Positions 17,178 through 26,962 of a stretch of 64,000 bases of DNA are shown here, piece by piece. The notes beneath the pieces are model-generated. The model saw only the letters and a list, made by a program, of their open reading frames with translations. It was not told where the DNA came from and ran no database searches. The stretch lies in the NCBI GenBank assembly GCA_041655735.1, contig JBBAEV010000001.1, forward strand, positions 6,204 to 70,203, read 5' to 3'. Numbering within the stretch: position 1 is the first letter of the stretch; every line of letters starts with the position of its first letter. The stretch comes from JBBAEV01 sp041655735. Lineage in GTDB: Bacteria; Bacillota_I; Bacilli_A; RF39; UBA660. Both the position numbers and the translations under genes were made by a program.

Positions 17178-20100
17178 TTAAAATAAACTTAATTGACTAG
17201 ATTCAGGCATACCATTGAGTATTCCCATTATTCTCATTTTATCAATAAGAGTAGTAGACAATTTAGCTCTTTTTTGAAGATCTTCTATTGAAACAAAATT
17301 TGATTTTGCTCTTTCACTAACTATTTTATTAGCAACTGTATCTCCTAGTCCATCTATTGTCCTAAATGGTGGTATTAATGTCTCATTATCTTCATCAATA
17401 ACAAAATGCATATTATCAGATTTATATAAATCAATATTACCAAATTTAAAACCACGAGCCGTTGCCTCTAAAGCAACTTCTAAGACTGTAAGAATAGCTT
17501 GTTCTTTATTAGTGGCATCATAACCCTTGTTTTGAATTTCAAATATTCTTTGTTTTATAGCATCGTACCCTTTAATCATTGTTTCTATATCAAAGTCATA
17601 ACATCTAACACCAAAGAAAGCAGCATAGTAATAAATAGGATGATAAACTTTAAACCAAGCAACTCGATAAGCCATCATAACATAAGCAACTGCATGAGCT
17701 TTAGGAAATAAATATTCTATTGTTTCACAATGATCTATAAACCAATCAGGTAACACGTCTTTAAATTGTAAAAGTTCATTATGTAACGGTATCCACCTTG
17801 CATCTTGCATCTTTGCATTTTGTGATCTATATGACTTTCTAATATATTCAGTTATTTTAAATGCCATAACTTTATCCATACCATATTTTACAAGCATAAA
17901 AATTAATTCTTCTCTATATCCCACTATTTCATTAAATTTAGCTTTTTTATTTACTAAAAGTTCTTTCCCATTCCCAGCCCATATTCCAGTTCCATGTGCC
18001 AGCCCACAAACTTTAACTATTTCTTCAAAAGTCTTTGGTTTGATCTCTTCTAACATCTTTATCGCAAACTTAGTACCAAATTCAGGAATCCCTAAAGTTC
18101 CTGTAACAGTATCTATTTGTTCTGGTGTCACACCCAAAACATCAGGGGAATTAAATATTGATAACACTTTAGAATCATCAAAAGGAATAGAATTTATTTC
18201 AATTCCTGATAAATCTCCTAAAACTTTTAACATAGTCGGATCATCATGTCCTAAAATGTCTAATTTCAAAACATTATCATGAATAGCATGGAAATCAAAA
18301 TGCGTTGTGTACCAGGATGATTTACTATCATCAGCGGGATACTGATAAGGTGTAAAATCAAAAACATCCATATAACTTGGTATGACAATTATTCCCCCAG
18401 GATGTTGTCCAGTAGTTCTTTTAGCACCCGTAACCCCTTGAGCTAGTCTTTCTATTTCAGCATTACGCATTATAACATTTTTTTCTTCACAATAGCCCTT
18501 AACAAACCCATAGGCTGTTTTAGTAGCTACTGTTCCAATTGTTCCAGCTCTAAAGACATTTTTTTCACCAAATAAAACCTTTGTATAATCATGAGCATTG
18601 GCTTGATCTATTGAAGAAAAATTTAAATCTATATCAGGAACTTTTTCTGCATCCCATCCTAAAAAAGATGAAAAAGGAATATCTTGTCCTTCTTTTTGCA
18701 TCGGAATTTTACACTCCTCACAAACATAGTCTGGTAAATCATAACTACTCTTATAATCTGAACTAAATGTCTTACCATCTTTTTCAAAAATAGATTTTTT
18801 ACATTTTGGACACAAATAATGAGGAGGTAAAGGATTTACTTCGGTAATACCCATCATTGTTGCGACTAAACTTGATCCAACTGAACCTCTTGAACCAACA
18901 AAGTATCCATCATCATTACTCTTTTTAACCAATTTTTGGGCTATTAAATATAAAACTGAATAACCATTATTAATAACACCACTCAATTCTTTTTCAAGTC
19001 TTTCTTCAATTAAAAAAGGTAATTTTTCTCCATACTTTTCATGAGCCTTTTTCCAAACCATTTCTTTTGTAAGCTTATCGGAATTTTCTATAATTGGTGT
19101 GTATAATTTATCTTTAATTACTTGGATTTCTTCTATCATATTAGCTACTTTATTAGGATTAGTAACCACTATTTCAAAAGCCTTCTCTTCTTCTAAAAAA
19201 TTAAAATCAGTAAGCATTTCTTCTGTAGTACGAAAATGACAACTAGGAATTTCAGTAATACCTTTCCTATTTAATGGATGCCGACCTCCGCCAGGCACTT
19301 TCTGATTAATAATTACTTCTCTATATACTTTATCTTTTCTATCCAAATGATGAACATCCCCAGTAGCACAAACAGGCTTATCTGCCGTTTCTGCAACCCT
19401 TATAATCTTTTCTATATTAGCTTTTAATTCATCTTCATTTTCAAAATCTCCTGATTGAATCAAATGATTATATACTTCTAAAGGTTGTACCTCAATATAA
19501 TCATAAAAACTCATTATATTAATAAGTTCTTCATCAGATTTACTACGGGCTTCATTAAATATTTCCCCATTTGCACAAGCGCTTCCTATTAATAAACCTT
19601 CTCTTCTTTTTTCTATTTCACTTTTTAAAATACGTGCATTCTTATAAAAATATTTAGTATTAGCATAAGATACTAATTTAAATAAATTTCTTAATCCTTT
19701 ATTATTTTGAACTAATAAAACAATATGATAACCATTACCAATCTTATGTAAATCTTCTCTATTAATCAAATTTTTTAAATCACTTATTTTTGTCACATTA
19801 TTATCTATTAATTTCTTCATCATTTTATGAAATACTAAAGCGGTAGCTTCGGCATCATATTCCCCTCTATGATGAAATCCTTCATTAAAAGTTACACCAT
19901 ATCTTTTAGTAATATAAGAAAGACCATGTCTACCAGCCCCTGAATCTAAAGTTCTACTTAATTGCAAGGTGTCAATCAAAGTGTTTTTATATTCCCCTAG
20001 ACTATATTTTTTATAACCCATTTCTAAAAATGATGCATCAAATTTAGCATTATGCGCTACCATAGGACTATCCCCAGCCCACTCAATAAAGCTTTTTAAA

Positions 20101-21485
20101 ACAACTTCCTCACTATCTTTTCCTTTTAAATCTTTATTAGTGATACCTGTTATCTCAGTTATCTTTTTGGGAAGTTCTCTTCCTGGATTTATAAGTTTAG
20201 AAAACCGATCAATAATTTCGCCATTACATATTTTTACAGCCCCTATTTCAATTATAGAGTCCCCTCCGCCGGCATTAAATCCAGTAGTTTCAAAATCAAA
20301 CACTACATAAGTGTTACTAATTAAATCTTCATCTGTTTCCCTAACTACAATATCTATTTCATCATTTATCATCACTAATTCTGCGCCATATAAAATTTTT
20401 ATATCTTTAGCACTATTATAAGCCACAGGAAAAGATTGAACGCCATGATGATCAGTAATAGCTATTGCTTTATGGCCCCAATCCTTAGCTCTCTTTATTA
20501 AATCTTTTACATCTATCAAGCCATCCATTTGACTCATAAAAGTATGAGCATGCAATTCTACTCTTTTTTCTTTTGATTCATCTTTTATTTTTTCTTTTCT
20601 TATGTAATTAATATCACTAGCCATTAATACAATATCTTTCGCATAAGCATCATTTTTTGTATATCCCGCGATTCTTAACCATTTACCATCACTTAAAATG
20701 GCACTTAACCTATTAAATTCTTCTCCTTTAGGGAATATTTTTACATATATACTATCAGTATAATCAGTAACCTTTAAGGTAATGATTTTTGTATTACTTT
20801 TACTTGATTCAAAAAAATCAACCGCAAAAACATAACCTTCTACTATTACATTATTACCTTCAGTTACTAAATCCTTTATATTAGTTATTTTCCCTTTTAT
20901 GTTTCTTCCATAAATAAGACTATTATCTACCTCTTTAATTTTACCTAGATCTTTAGTTAAATCCTTAGTAATTTCATTTTTAATCTCTTTTTTCACATTT
21001 TCACTTTTTTCTTTGTTTATTATTATTTCAACATCAATATCTTTAAAGCCGATATAATGAAACATAGTTTCTATTTCTTTTTTATACTTATCCAACTTAT
21101 TAAATTCAACTTTATTATGAGTTTCTATTATTAATTTACTATCTTCTAATACTACTTCCCTATCTTCAAATAGAGAAAGCATTTTTGATTTTTTCTTTAA
21201 TTTTTGAATTGTATATTTGAAATAATCATTAACAAAACTATAATCTATATTTTCCGCTTCTATAAACAAATAACTTTTCTTAATATTATCAAAAGTATTA
21301 TTTAATAATATTAAGAACCTATCATATATTTCTACTGGTAATAATTCTGTATTTTTAATAATAAAACACCAACTATCATCAGATGTATTAACCATAACCT
21401 TTTTTAATTTAGCATCTTTCAAATAATCTTGGTAATCTTTTTCTAAATTTATCTTTATAAATAAGTCTTTTAATTTATCCTGCAT
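17178..21485 (-). CDS. polC: DNA polymerase III PolC (Gram-positive replicative polymerase)
   Basis: 1435 residues, the main leading-strand polymerase of low-GC Gram-positives. Domains in order: N-terminal OB region (about 210-320), PHP domain (RVELHAHTFMSQMDGL), inserted DnaQ-type 3'-5' exonuclease (YVVFDFETTGFNAGGGDSIIE, in full about 390-560), zinc finger (CPKCKKSIF, then CEECKIP), polymerase core (VPDIDLNFSS) and C-terminal HhH region. The protein ends in SSQLSLF, a clamp-binding motif. ATG at 21497 is in frame, but GGGTGATAGT places the start at 21485. Presence with dnaE is the Firmicute two-polymerase arrangement. Confidence 0.97.
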   Translation of the reverse strand: MQDKLKDLFIKINLEKDYQDYLKDAKLKKVMVNTSDDSWCFIIKNTELLPVEIYDRFLILLNNTFDNIKKSYLFIEAENIDYSFVNDYFKYTIQKLKKKSKMLSLFEDREVVLEDSKLIIETHNKVEFNKLDKYKKEIETMFHYIGFKDIDVEIIINKEKSENVKKEIKNEITKDLTKDLGKIKEVDNSLIYGRNIKGKITNIKDLVTEGNNVIVEGYVFAVDFFESSKSNTKIITLKVTDYTDSIYVKIFPKGEEFNRLSAILSDGKWLRIAGYTKNDAYAKDIVLMASDINYIRKEKIKDESKEKRVELHAHTFMSQMDGLIDVKDLIKRAKDWGHKAIAITDHHGVQSFPVAYNSAKDIKILYGAELVMINDEIDIVVRETDEDLISNTYVVFDFETTGFNAGGGDSIIEIGAVKICNGEIIDRFSKLINPGRELPKKITEITGITNKDLKGKDSEEVVLKSFIEWAGDSPMVAHNAKFDASFLEMGYKKYSLGEYKNTLIDTLQLSRTLDSGAGRHGLSYITKRYGVTFNEGFHHRGEYDAEATALVFHKMMKKLIDNNVTKISDLKNLINREDLHKIGNGYHIVLLVQNNKGLRNLFKLVSYANTKYFYKNARILKSEIEKRREGLLIGSACANGEIFNEARSKSDEELINIMSFYDYIEVQPLEVYNHLIQSGDFENEDELKANIEKIIRVAETADKPVCATGDVHHLDRKDKVYREVIINQKVPGGGRHPLNRKGITEIPSCHFRTTEEMLTDFNFLEEEKAFEIVVTNPNKVANMIEEIQVIKDKLYTPIIENSDKLTKEMVWKKAHEKYGEKLPFLIEERLEKELSGVINNGYSVLYLIAQKLVKKSNDDGYFVGSRGSVGSSLVATMMGITEVNPLPPHYLCPKCKKSIFEKDGKTFSSDYKSSYDLPDYVCEECKIPMQKEGQDIPFSSFLGWDAEKVPDIDLNFSSIDQANAHDYTKVLFGEKNVFRAGTIGTVATKTAYGFVKGYCEEKNVIMRNAEIERLAQGVTGAKRTTGQHPGGIIVIPSYMDVFDFTPYQYPADDSKSSWYTTHFDFHAIHDNVLKLDILGHDDPTMLKVLGDLSGIEINSIPFDDSKVLSIFNSPDVLGVTPEQIDTVTGTLGIPEFGTKFAIKMLEEIKPKTFEEIVKVCGLAHGTGIWAGNGKELLVNKKAKFNEIVGYREELIFMLVKYGMDKVMAFKITEYIRKSYRSQNAKMQDARWIPLHNELLQFKDVLPDWFIDHCETIEYLFPKAHAVAYVMMAYRVAWFKVYHPIYYYAAFFGVRCYDFDIETMIKGYDAIKQRIFEIQNKGYDATNKEQAILTVLEVALEATARGFKFGNIDLYKSDNMHFVIDEDNETLIPPFRTIDGLGDTVANKIVSERAKSNFVSIEDLQKRAKLSTTLIDKMRIMGILNGMPESSQLSLF

Positions 21486-21520
21486 ACTATCACCCATCTT
21501 ATTAACTTTAGTATAACAAA

Positions 21521-21549
21521 AAGAAAGGGTATAATAAATACCCTTTCTT
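21521..21549 (-). terminator. Terminator after pyk
   Basis: Strong hairpin, AAGAAAGGGTA pairing with TACCCTTTCTT, followed by TTTTTGTTAT on the minus strand, between the pyk stop and polC. Confidence 0.85.
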
Positions 21550-21568
21550 AATTTTAAAAATAAACTTC

Positions 21569-22984
21569 TTACTTTATTTCTACTACTTTCATAAAATTAG
21601 TATGTTTTACTTCACCTAAAGGAAGCCCCCCTGTAATTATCATTCTATCTCCGACATCTAAACTAAAAAACTTTTGAGCTTCTTGTTCAGCATTATAAAT
21701 AATATCATCAGTGTTAAAAAATATATTAACGATAACAGGATATATTCCCCAATTTAAGGATAAACTTCTAGCCGTTTCTTGATTAGGGGTTGTGGCAATA
21801 ACTGGGCATATAGGTCGCATACGACTAAGTTTCCGAGCTGTATATCCGGAAAAGGTAGCTGCTACAATTACTTTTGCTTTTAAATGATACGCACTATCTA
21901 CCACCCCACTTGCTACTGCACAAGTAATATCTTGTTTTTCCTTTACCGTCTTAGCAAAAAAATCTAAATAATTTATTTCTTCTTCTGCACTTTCTGCTAT
22001 TTTACTCATTGCCGAAACAGCTTCTACTGGATATTCGCCAATAGTTGTTTCTCCACTTAACATTATCGCATCAGTTCCATCTAAAACAGCATTATATACA
22101 TCACTTACTTCTGCTCTACTAGGTCTTGGATTATCTTGCATCGTAAGAAGCATTTGTGTTGCAACAATACTTATTTTATTTAATTTATGACATTTTTCAA
22201 GAATATCTTTTTGGATACCAGGTAATTTTTCCATTGGCATTTCAACACCTAAATCACCTCTTGCTACCATTACACCATCACTTACTTTTATAATACTATC
22301 TATTTCTTCTACACCATTTGCATTTTCAATTTTTGCAATGATTTGTATATGATTATTATTTTTAGCAATTAATAAATCACTAACTTCCAAAACATCCTCA
22401 GAACAACTAGTATATGAAAGAGCTAAAAAATCAACATCCATTTTACAAGCAAATTCAATATCTTCTTTATCCTTATTAGATAAAAAACATGTTCTAAGTT
22501 TTTTCCCTGGTACATTAACCCCTTTATTTGAAGATAATAAGCCTTCGTTCTCAACCTTACAAATAAAGCTTTCTTTGTTTTTTCTAATAACTGTAAGTTC
22601 AATTAACCCATCATCTAATAATATTTTATCTTTTATTTCAATATCATCTATTAATCCTGGATAAGTTACTGATACTCCCTCATTCGTTCCTTCTAATGGT
22701 TTCATATTTATTTTTATTTCAGAACCTGCTTCTAATCTTATTGAATTGCCTTTAATAGTACCCACTCTAATTTCAGGTCCTTTAGTATCAAGTAATATTC
22801 CTACATTAGTATTCATTTCTTCATTAAGTTCCCTTATTTTTATAACTATATCTTCTACTTCTTTTTGTGAGGAATGAGATAAATTTATCCTAACAACATT
22901 CATTCCTTCCTTTATCATATTCTTTAATATATCTTTATTATTACTAGAAGGTCCCACCGAACAAATTATCTTAGTTTTTTTCAT
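21569..22984 (-). CDS. pyk: Pyruvate kinase
   Basis: Last ATP-yielding step of glycolysis (PEP + ADP to pyruvate + ATP). 471 residues, the basic size, without the extra C-terminal PEP-utiliser-like domain found on Bacillus Pyk. Conserved text: KIICSVGPSSNN at the start, VRINLSHSS, LLDTKGPEIRVG, the catalytic IAKIENANGVEEID, MVARGDLGVEMP, and LSGETTIGEYPVEAV. GGTGATAAT precedes the start. It has its own strong terminator before polC, so it ends its transcription unit. Confidence 0.97.
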   Translation of the reverse strand: MKKTKIICSVGPSSNNKDILKNMIKEGMNVVRINLSHSSQKEVEDIVIKIRELNEEMNTNVGILLDTKGPEIRVGTIKGNSIRLEAGSEIKINMKPLEGTNEGVSVTYPGLIDDIEIKDKILLDDGLIELTVIRKNKESFICKVENEGLLSSNKGVNVPGKKLRTCFLSNKDKEDIEFACKMDVDFLALSYTSCSEDVLEVSDLLIAKNNNHIQIIAKIENANGVEEIDSIIKVSDGVMVARGDLGVEMPMEKLPGIQKDILEKCHKLNKISIVATQMLLTMQDNPRPSRAEVSDVYNAVLDGTDAIMLSGETTIGEYPVEAVSAMSKIAESAEEEINYLDFFAKTVKEKQDITCAVASGVVDSAYHLKAKVIVAATFSGYTARKLSRMRPICPVIATTPNQETARSLSLNWGIYPVIVNIFFNTDDIIYNAEQEAQKFFSLDVGDRMIITGGLPLGEVKHTNFMKVVEIK

Positions 22985-23027
22985 ATTATCACCTAATTAT
23001 ATTATATCAATATTTACATCACAATAA

Positions 23028-23053
23028 AAACTCTAATGTAAAATTAGAGTTTT
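23028..23053 (-). terminator. Terminator after the 150-residue unknown gene
   Basis: AAAACTCTAA/TTAGAGTTTT hairpin followed by TTATTGTG on the minus strand, overlapping the stop codon region of the gene at 23052. Confidence 0.75.
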
Positions 23054-23501
23054 ACTTTACATTATAATAAGGTATTTTTAATATTTTAATCTTATCTATC
23101 GTTTGCGCATCTTCTCCTACTGATTTTAAATGACTATTAGCCAACGCAATAATATCTTTCCCACATTCTTTTTCAAAATGTAACCAACAGTTCATTTGTT
23201 CAGTAACTATTAACTTCCAAAAATCACTTACAAAATAATGATTCCCCTGTTTATCTTTATATGCCTTATATTGTCCATTGTTTTCCCTTCCATATTTAAT
23301 AAATTGTCCTGCATAATAACCATTAGGTACAGTAATACCATTTTCAATTATGTTTTTTGTAAAAGCCATTTCTAAAAAGTTATATGAATTTGTTATTATT
23401 TCAATGTCATTACAATTAACTAAATTCATTAAATGATAACTTACTTTTTCTAGTAACATATTTACATCATTATTTTCTTCTTCTTTAATAATTTCAACCA
23501 T
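23052..23501 (-). CDS. Unknown protein between dnaE and pyk
   Basis: 149 residues, soluble, no motif I recognise. The second half is aromatic-rich (GYYAGQFIKYG, HYFVSDFWKLIVTEQMNCWLHFEKE), suggesting a folded domain. In-frame GTG codons lie upstream (23513), but GTGGTGGTAAAA acts as the ribosome binding site for ATG at 23501. It follows dnaE by about 40 bases and has its own terminator, so it is probably co-transcribed with dnaE. No function is proposed. Confidence 0.75.
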   Translation of the reverse strand: MVEIIKEEENNDVNMLLEKVSYHLMNLVNCNDIEIITNSYNFLEMAFTKNIIENGITVPNGYYAGQFIKYGRENNGQYKAYKDKQGNHYFVSDFWKLIVTEQMNCWLHFEKECGKDIIALANSHLKSVGEDAQTIDKIKILKIPYYNVK

Positions 23502-23543
23502 TTTTACCACCACAATCTAAAATACTATTAACTATAAAATATA

Positions 23544-26498
23544 TCAATCTATTACTTTAATTTTTATCGCTATTATTTGTAATTTTGCTAGTCTTCTTTC
23601 TACTTTTCCTTTTACTAAAATTACATTGCCTTTTTTTAAATCACTATAATCTTTATATAAATTAGGGAATACTGTTAAATCAATATTAGATAATTCATCA
23701 CTACAACTAATAAAAGCCATTTTTTCTTTATTTTTAGTATCAATTACTTTTACTGATTCTATATAAAGTAATAAATTTATTTCTTGGTTTAAATATTTAT
23801 TTAAATCAGATAAAGAGATTATATTTTTATAATTACCTTTAAATTTAGTAATTGGGTGATTACTTAAATAAAAACCAAATACTCTTTCTTCTAAACTCAT
23901 TAGTTCAGTATTACTATATTCACTTATTACTTCCATTTCTGGTTTTTCTACTAAAGATTCATCTAAATTAGAAGTAAGTTCCGCATAATTTAACATATTG
24001 TCAATATTATGATGTAATGTTTTTTTGTTATATCCAAAATCACTAAAACATCCCGCATCAATTAAAGATTCAATTGTACCTTTAGTAACACTTTTACCAT
24101 AAGTTCTAGAAACAAAATCAAAGATATCAGTAAATTTACTTTTATTTCTTTCTTCTAATATTATCTTACAAGCCCCTATTCCTACATTACGAATAGTAGA
24201 TAAGCTAAATCTAATTCCTAAATCTTCAACCATATATTTATCCATACTTAAATTAATTGATGGTTTTAAAATATTAATATCATTTTTACGACACTCATAA
24301 ATATATTCTCTTGTTTTAACTTCACTACCAATAACACTAGTTAATAAATTACTCATAAAATATTTAGGATAATGACTTTTTAAATAAGCCATTTTAAACC
24401 CTATCATTGAATATGCAACTGAATGAGAACGATTAAATCCATAATTAGCAAATTTAAAGATCAAATCATAAACCCTAGTAGCAGCTTCTTTAGCATAACC
24501 TTTTTTAATACTACGAAAGACAAATTTTTCTTTTTCTTCTCTTAAAATATCTACTTTCTTTTTACTCATAGCCCTTCTTAAAACATCTGCTTCTCCTAAC
24601 GAATAACCAGCCATAACATTAGCTATTTGCATTATTTGTTCTTGATATATGATAATGCCATAAGTAGGTTTTAATATCTCTTCTAAATCATCATGAATAT
24701 AAGTTATCTTTTCTTTCCCTTCTCTTCTTTTTATATAAGAGGGAATATTTCCCATTGGACCAGGTCTAAATATCGCATTACATACTACAATATCTTCAAA
24801 GTTACTAGGTTTCATCTTTTGAAGCAAGTTCATCATGCCTTTACTTTCAAACTGAAAAACTCCAATAGTATCTGCTTCTTTAAATAATTCAATAGTTTTT
24901 TTATCGTTAAAATCAATGTTATTAATATCGATATCATCGCCATTTTTTACTATGTCATTTATAATATTATTCATTGTCGCAAGATGCGTTATCCCTAAAA
25001 AGTCCATTTTTAAAAGCCCTAATTCTTCTAAATAATCCATAGAATAGCCAGTGGTTAAAACATCGTTAGTAGACTTATCTAAAGGAATAATATCATCTAA
25101 TTCTACATCTGATATTATTACTCCTGCTGCATGAATAGAAGTATGTCTTGGAATACCTTCAATATGTATACTGATTTCATACATTTTTTTAAGTTCGTTA
25201 GAAGAATCTATTAACTTTCTTAAATCATTATTATTTTTATAGTTATCTGCAAGTGATATTTTTACATTATTAGGTAAGAGTTTCGCAACCTTATCTACTA
25301 ATTTGATAGGTACATCTAAAATCCTCCCAACATCACGAATTGCTTGTTTCGGTCCCAATGTTCCAAAAGTAATAATTTGGGCAACTTTCTTTTTACCATA
25401 CTTAGCAATTACATAATCTATTACTTGTTCCCTTTTATCATCAGGAAAATCAATATCAATATCAGGCATTGTTATTCTTTCTGGATTTAAAAACCTTTCA
25501 AATAATAAATTATATTTTAATGGATCAACATCAGTTATACCTAAACAAAATGATACTAAACTGCCGGCCGCACTACCTCTGCCTGGACCCACCAATATAT
25601 TATTGTTTTTAGAATACTTAATAAAATCCCATACTACTAAAAAATAATCCGAAAACCCTAATTTATTAATAATAGATAACTCATACTTTAATCTTTCTAT
25701 ATAATTTTCTTTTAAGTTATTATTTAATCTTTTCTTTAAACCCCTTTTACATAAATCTATTAAATATTCATAAGAAGATAAATTAGATTGAGTTTTAAAT
25801 TTTGGTAATAAGTTCTTACTATTATTAAACTCTACATTACACATATTTTTTATCTTAATAGTATTTTCAATATCAATAATAGGACTTATCTTATTTATTT
25901 CATTTAATTCTTTTAAATAGTTATCATTACCTACTAATCTATCCCTTTCTTCATCATATTTCTTACCATCTCTAATCGCATACACATAATCCAAATAAAT
26001 ACTATCCTTTTTTTCTAAATATAAAACATTATTAATATATACTAACTTATTTTCAAACTCTTTTAACAATTCTCTTTCTTTAGTATTTTTATATCCAAAA
26101 TAAATATCTTTATAAATATCTTTTAATAAATTATATTTTTCTTTATATACACAAGGAATAACACATATTAATGATTTATTATATGTAGTTAAATCTTCAA
26201 TATCTAATTCTTTAAAATTCTTCTTACTAACTAATTTAATTAAACTTTTATAACCATTATAATCTTTTGCATATAATAAAATATAAAATTCCTTTAGTTT
26301 AAGTTCTAAACCAATAATAGGTTTAATATCATTTTTCTTACACTCTTTATAAAACTCCATAACCCCATACATATTATCGTCAGTAATTGTGAGGGAGGTA
26401 TATCCTAACTCTTTCGCGTGGCTTACAAACTCTTTTATATTATTTAAACTAGACAATAATGAATAACTGGTTTTTACTTGTAAAGGAACATATTTCAT
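23544..26498 (-). CDS. dnaE: DNA polymerase III subunit alpha, DnaE type
   Basis: 984 residues. The second Firmicute replicative polymerase, which extends RNA primers before hand-off to PolC. PHP domain at the N-terminus (VPLQVKTSYSLLSSLNN, then SLTITDDNMYGVMEFYK), polymerase core (GPGRGSAAGSLVSFCLGITD and the metal-binding MPDIDIDFPDDKRE), then FRPGPMGNIP and the HhH and C-terminal OB domain (INLLLYIESVKV onward). There is no inserted exonuclease domain, which separates it from PolC. AAGGAGGTATACTT precedes the start. It is divergent from rpmB across a 117-base gap. Confidence 0.97.
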   Translation of the reverse strand: MKYVPLQVKTSYSLLSSLNNIKEFVSHAKELGYTSLTITDDNMYGVMEFYKECKKNDIKPIIGLELKLKEFYILLYAKDYNGYKSLIKLVSKKNFKELDIEDLTTYNKSLICVIPCVYKEKYNLLKDIYKDIYFGYKNTKERELLKEFENKLVYINNVLYLEKKDSIYLDYVYAIRDGKKYDEERDRLVGNDNYLKELNEINKISPIIDIENTIKIKNMCNVEFNNSKNLLPKFKTQSNLSSYEYLIDLCKRGLKKRLNNNLKENYIERLKYELSIINKLGFSDYFLVVWDFIKYSKNNNILVGPGRGSAAGSLVSFCLGITDVDPLKYNLLFERFLNPERITMPDIDIDFPDDKREQVIDYVIAKYGKKKVAQIITFGTLGPKQAIRDVGRILDVPIKLVDKVAKLLPNNVKISLADNYKNNNDLRKLIDSSNELKKMYEISIHIEGIPRHTSIHAAGVIISDVELDDIIPLDKSTNDVLTTGYSMDYLEELGLLKMDFLGITHLATMNNIINDIVKNGDDIDINNIDFNDKKTIELFKEADTIGVFQFESKGMMNLLQKMKPSNFEDIVVCNAIFRPGPMGNIPSYIKRREGKEKITYIHDDLEEILKPTYGIIIYQEQIMQIANVMAGYSLGEADVLRRAMSKKKVDILREEKEKFVFRSIKKGYAKEAATRVYDLIFKFANYGFNRSHSVAYSMIGFKMAYLKSHYPKYFMSNLLTSVIGSEVKTREYIYECRKNDINILKPSINLSMDKYMVEDLGIRFSLSTIRNVGIGACKIILEERNKSKFTDIFDFVSRTYGKSVTKGTIESLIDAGCFSDFGYNKKTLHHNIDNMLNYAELTSNLDESLVEKPEMEVISEYSNTELMSLEERVFGFYLSNHPITKFKGNYKNIISLSDLNKYLNQEINLLLYIESVKVIDTKNKEKMAFISCSDELSNIDLTVFPNLYKDYSDLKKGNVILVKGKVERRLAKLQIIAIKIKVID

Positions 26499-26556
26499 AA
26501 GTATACCTCCTTACTAATTTTATTTTACTATATTTTGATTTTTTTATCTATTAAAA

Positions 26557-26585
26557 TTGACTTATCCCATAATATATGATAAATT
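26557..26585 (+). promoter_or_regulatory. Promoter for rpmB
   Basis: TTGACT (26557-26562) and TAAATT (26580-26585) with a 17-base spacer, 31 bases before the rpmB start and its AAAGGAGGAAAC ribosome binding site. The -10 is imperfect, so the exact hexamer is uncertain. Confidence 0.5.
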
Positions 26586-26615
26586 ATAAACACGTAATTA
26601 AAAGGAGGAAACTAT

Positions 26616-26798
26616 ATGTCAAAGAAAGCAACTACTAGAAAACCTTTATTTGGAAATAGAAGATCACATGCTTTAAATACTACAAAACATGCTCAAAAAT
26701 TAAATATGCAAAAAGTCACTTTACCTAATGGTAAAAGTGTTATCTTAAGCGCTAGAGAAGCTAAAAAATTTAAAAAAGACGAAACAATTAAAGAATAA
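26616..26798 (+). CDS. rpmB: 50S ribosomal protein L28
   Basis: 60 residues with the L28 pattern (GNRRSHALNTTKHAQKLNMQ, then KVTLPNGKSVILSAREAKKF). It is monocistronic on the plus strand and convergent with spoVM, the same neighbourhood as in B. subtilis. It ends at a strong hairpin that overlaps the 3' end of spoVM. It has no CxxC zinc pairs, so it is the zinc-independent form. Confidence 0.96.
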   Translation: MSKKATTRKPLFGNRRSHALNTTKHAQKLNMQKVTLPNGKSVILSAREAKKFKKDETIKE

Positions 26799-26826
26799 AA
26801 CTCTTAAGTAAACTTAAGAGTTTTTT
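26797..26826. terminator. Bidirectional terminator shared by rpmB and spoVM
   Basis: AAAACTCTTAAG pairs with CTTAAGAGTTTT around a 4-base loop. T-runs follow in both directions. Its plus-strand tail overlaps the spoVM stop codon. Confidence 0.85.
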
Positions 26827-26905
26827 ATTTCCCTTTAAATAATCTTCCTATAAATCTAATAATACAAGATAAGAAGTTAGGAATCTTTATAGTACAAAAA
26901 TGCAT
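26825..26905 (-). CDS. spoVM: Stage V sporulation protein M (26-residue membrane peptide)
   Basis: A 26-codon gene, exactly the length of B. subtilis SpoVM. It starts MHFCTIKIPNFL (B. subtilis MKFYTIKLPKFLG) and keeps Pro9, the hydrophobic face, Arg17 in IIRFIGR and a basic tail (FKGK). SpoVM is an amphipathic helix that recognises the curved forespore membrane in the mother cell and anchors the SpoIVA coat layer; it also interacts with FtsH. AGGAGGGAATAT precedes the ATG. Position between rpe and convergent rpmB matches Bacillus. A mother-cell sigma-E promoter is expected from the family, but I see no clear one in the roughly 40 bases upstream. Confidence 0.93.
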   Translation of the reverse strand: MHFCTIKIPNFLSCIIRFIGRLFKGK

Positions 26906-26942
26906 ATATTCCCTCCTCTAATAAAGTATATTTATATCAAGT

Positions 26943-26962
26943 AAAAAAAATAACTAATTAGT
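26943..26962 (-). terminator. Terminator after rpe
   Basis: On the minus strand AATAACTAATTAGTTATT, a perfect palindrome, is followed by TTTTTT. It overlaps the rpe stop codon and separates rpe from spoVM. Confidence 0.8.
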
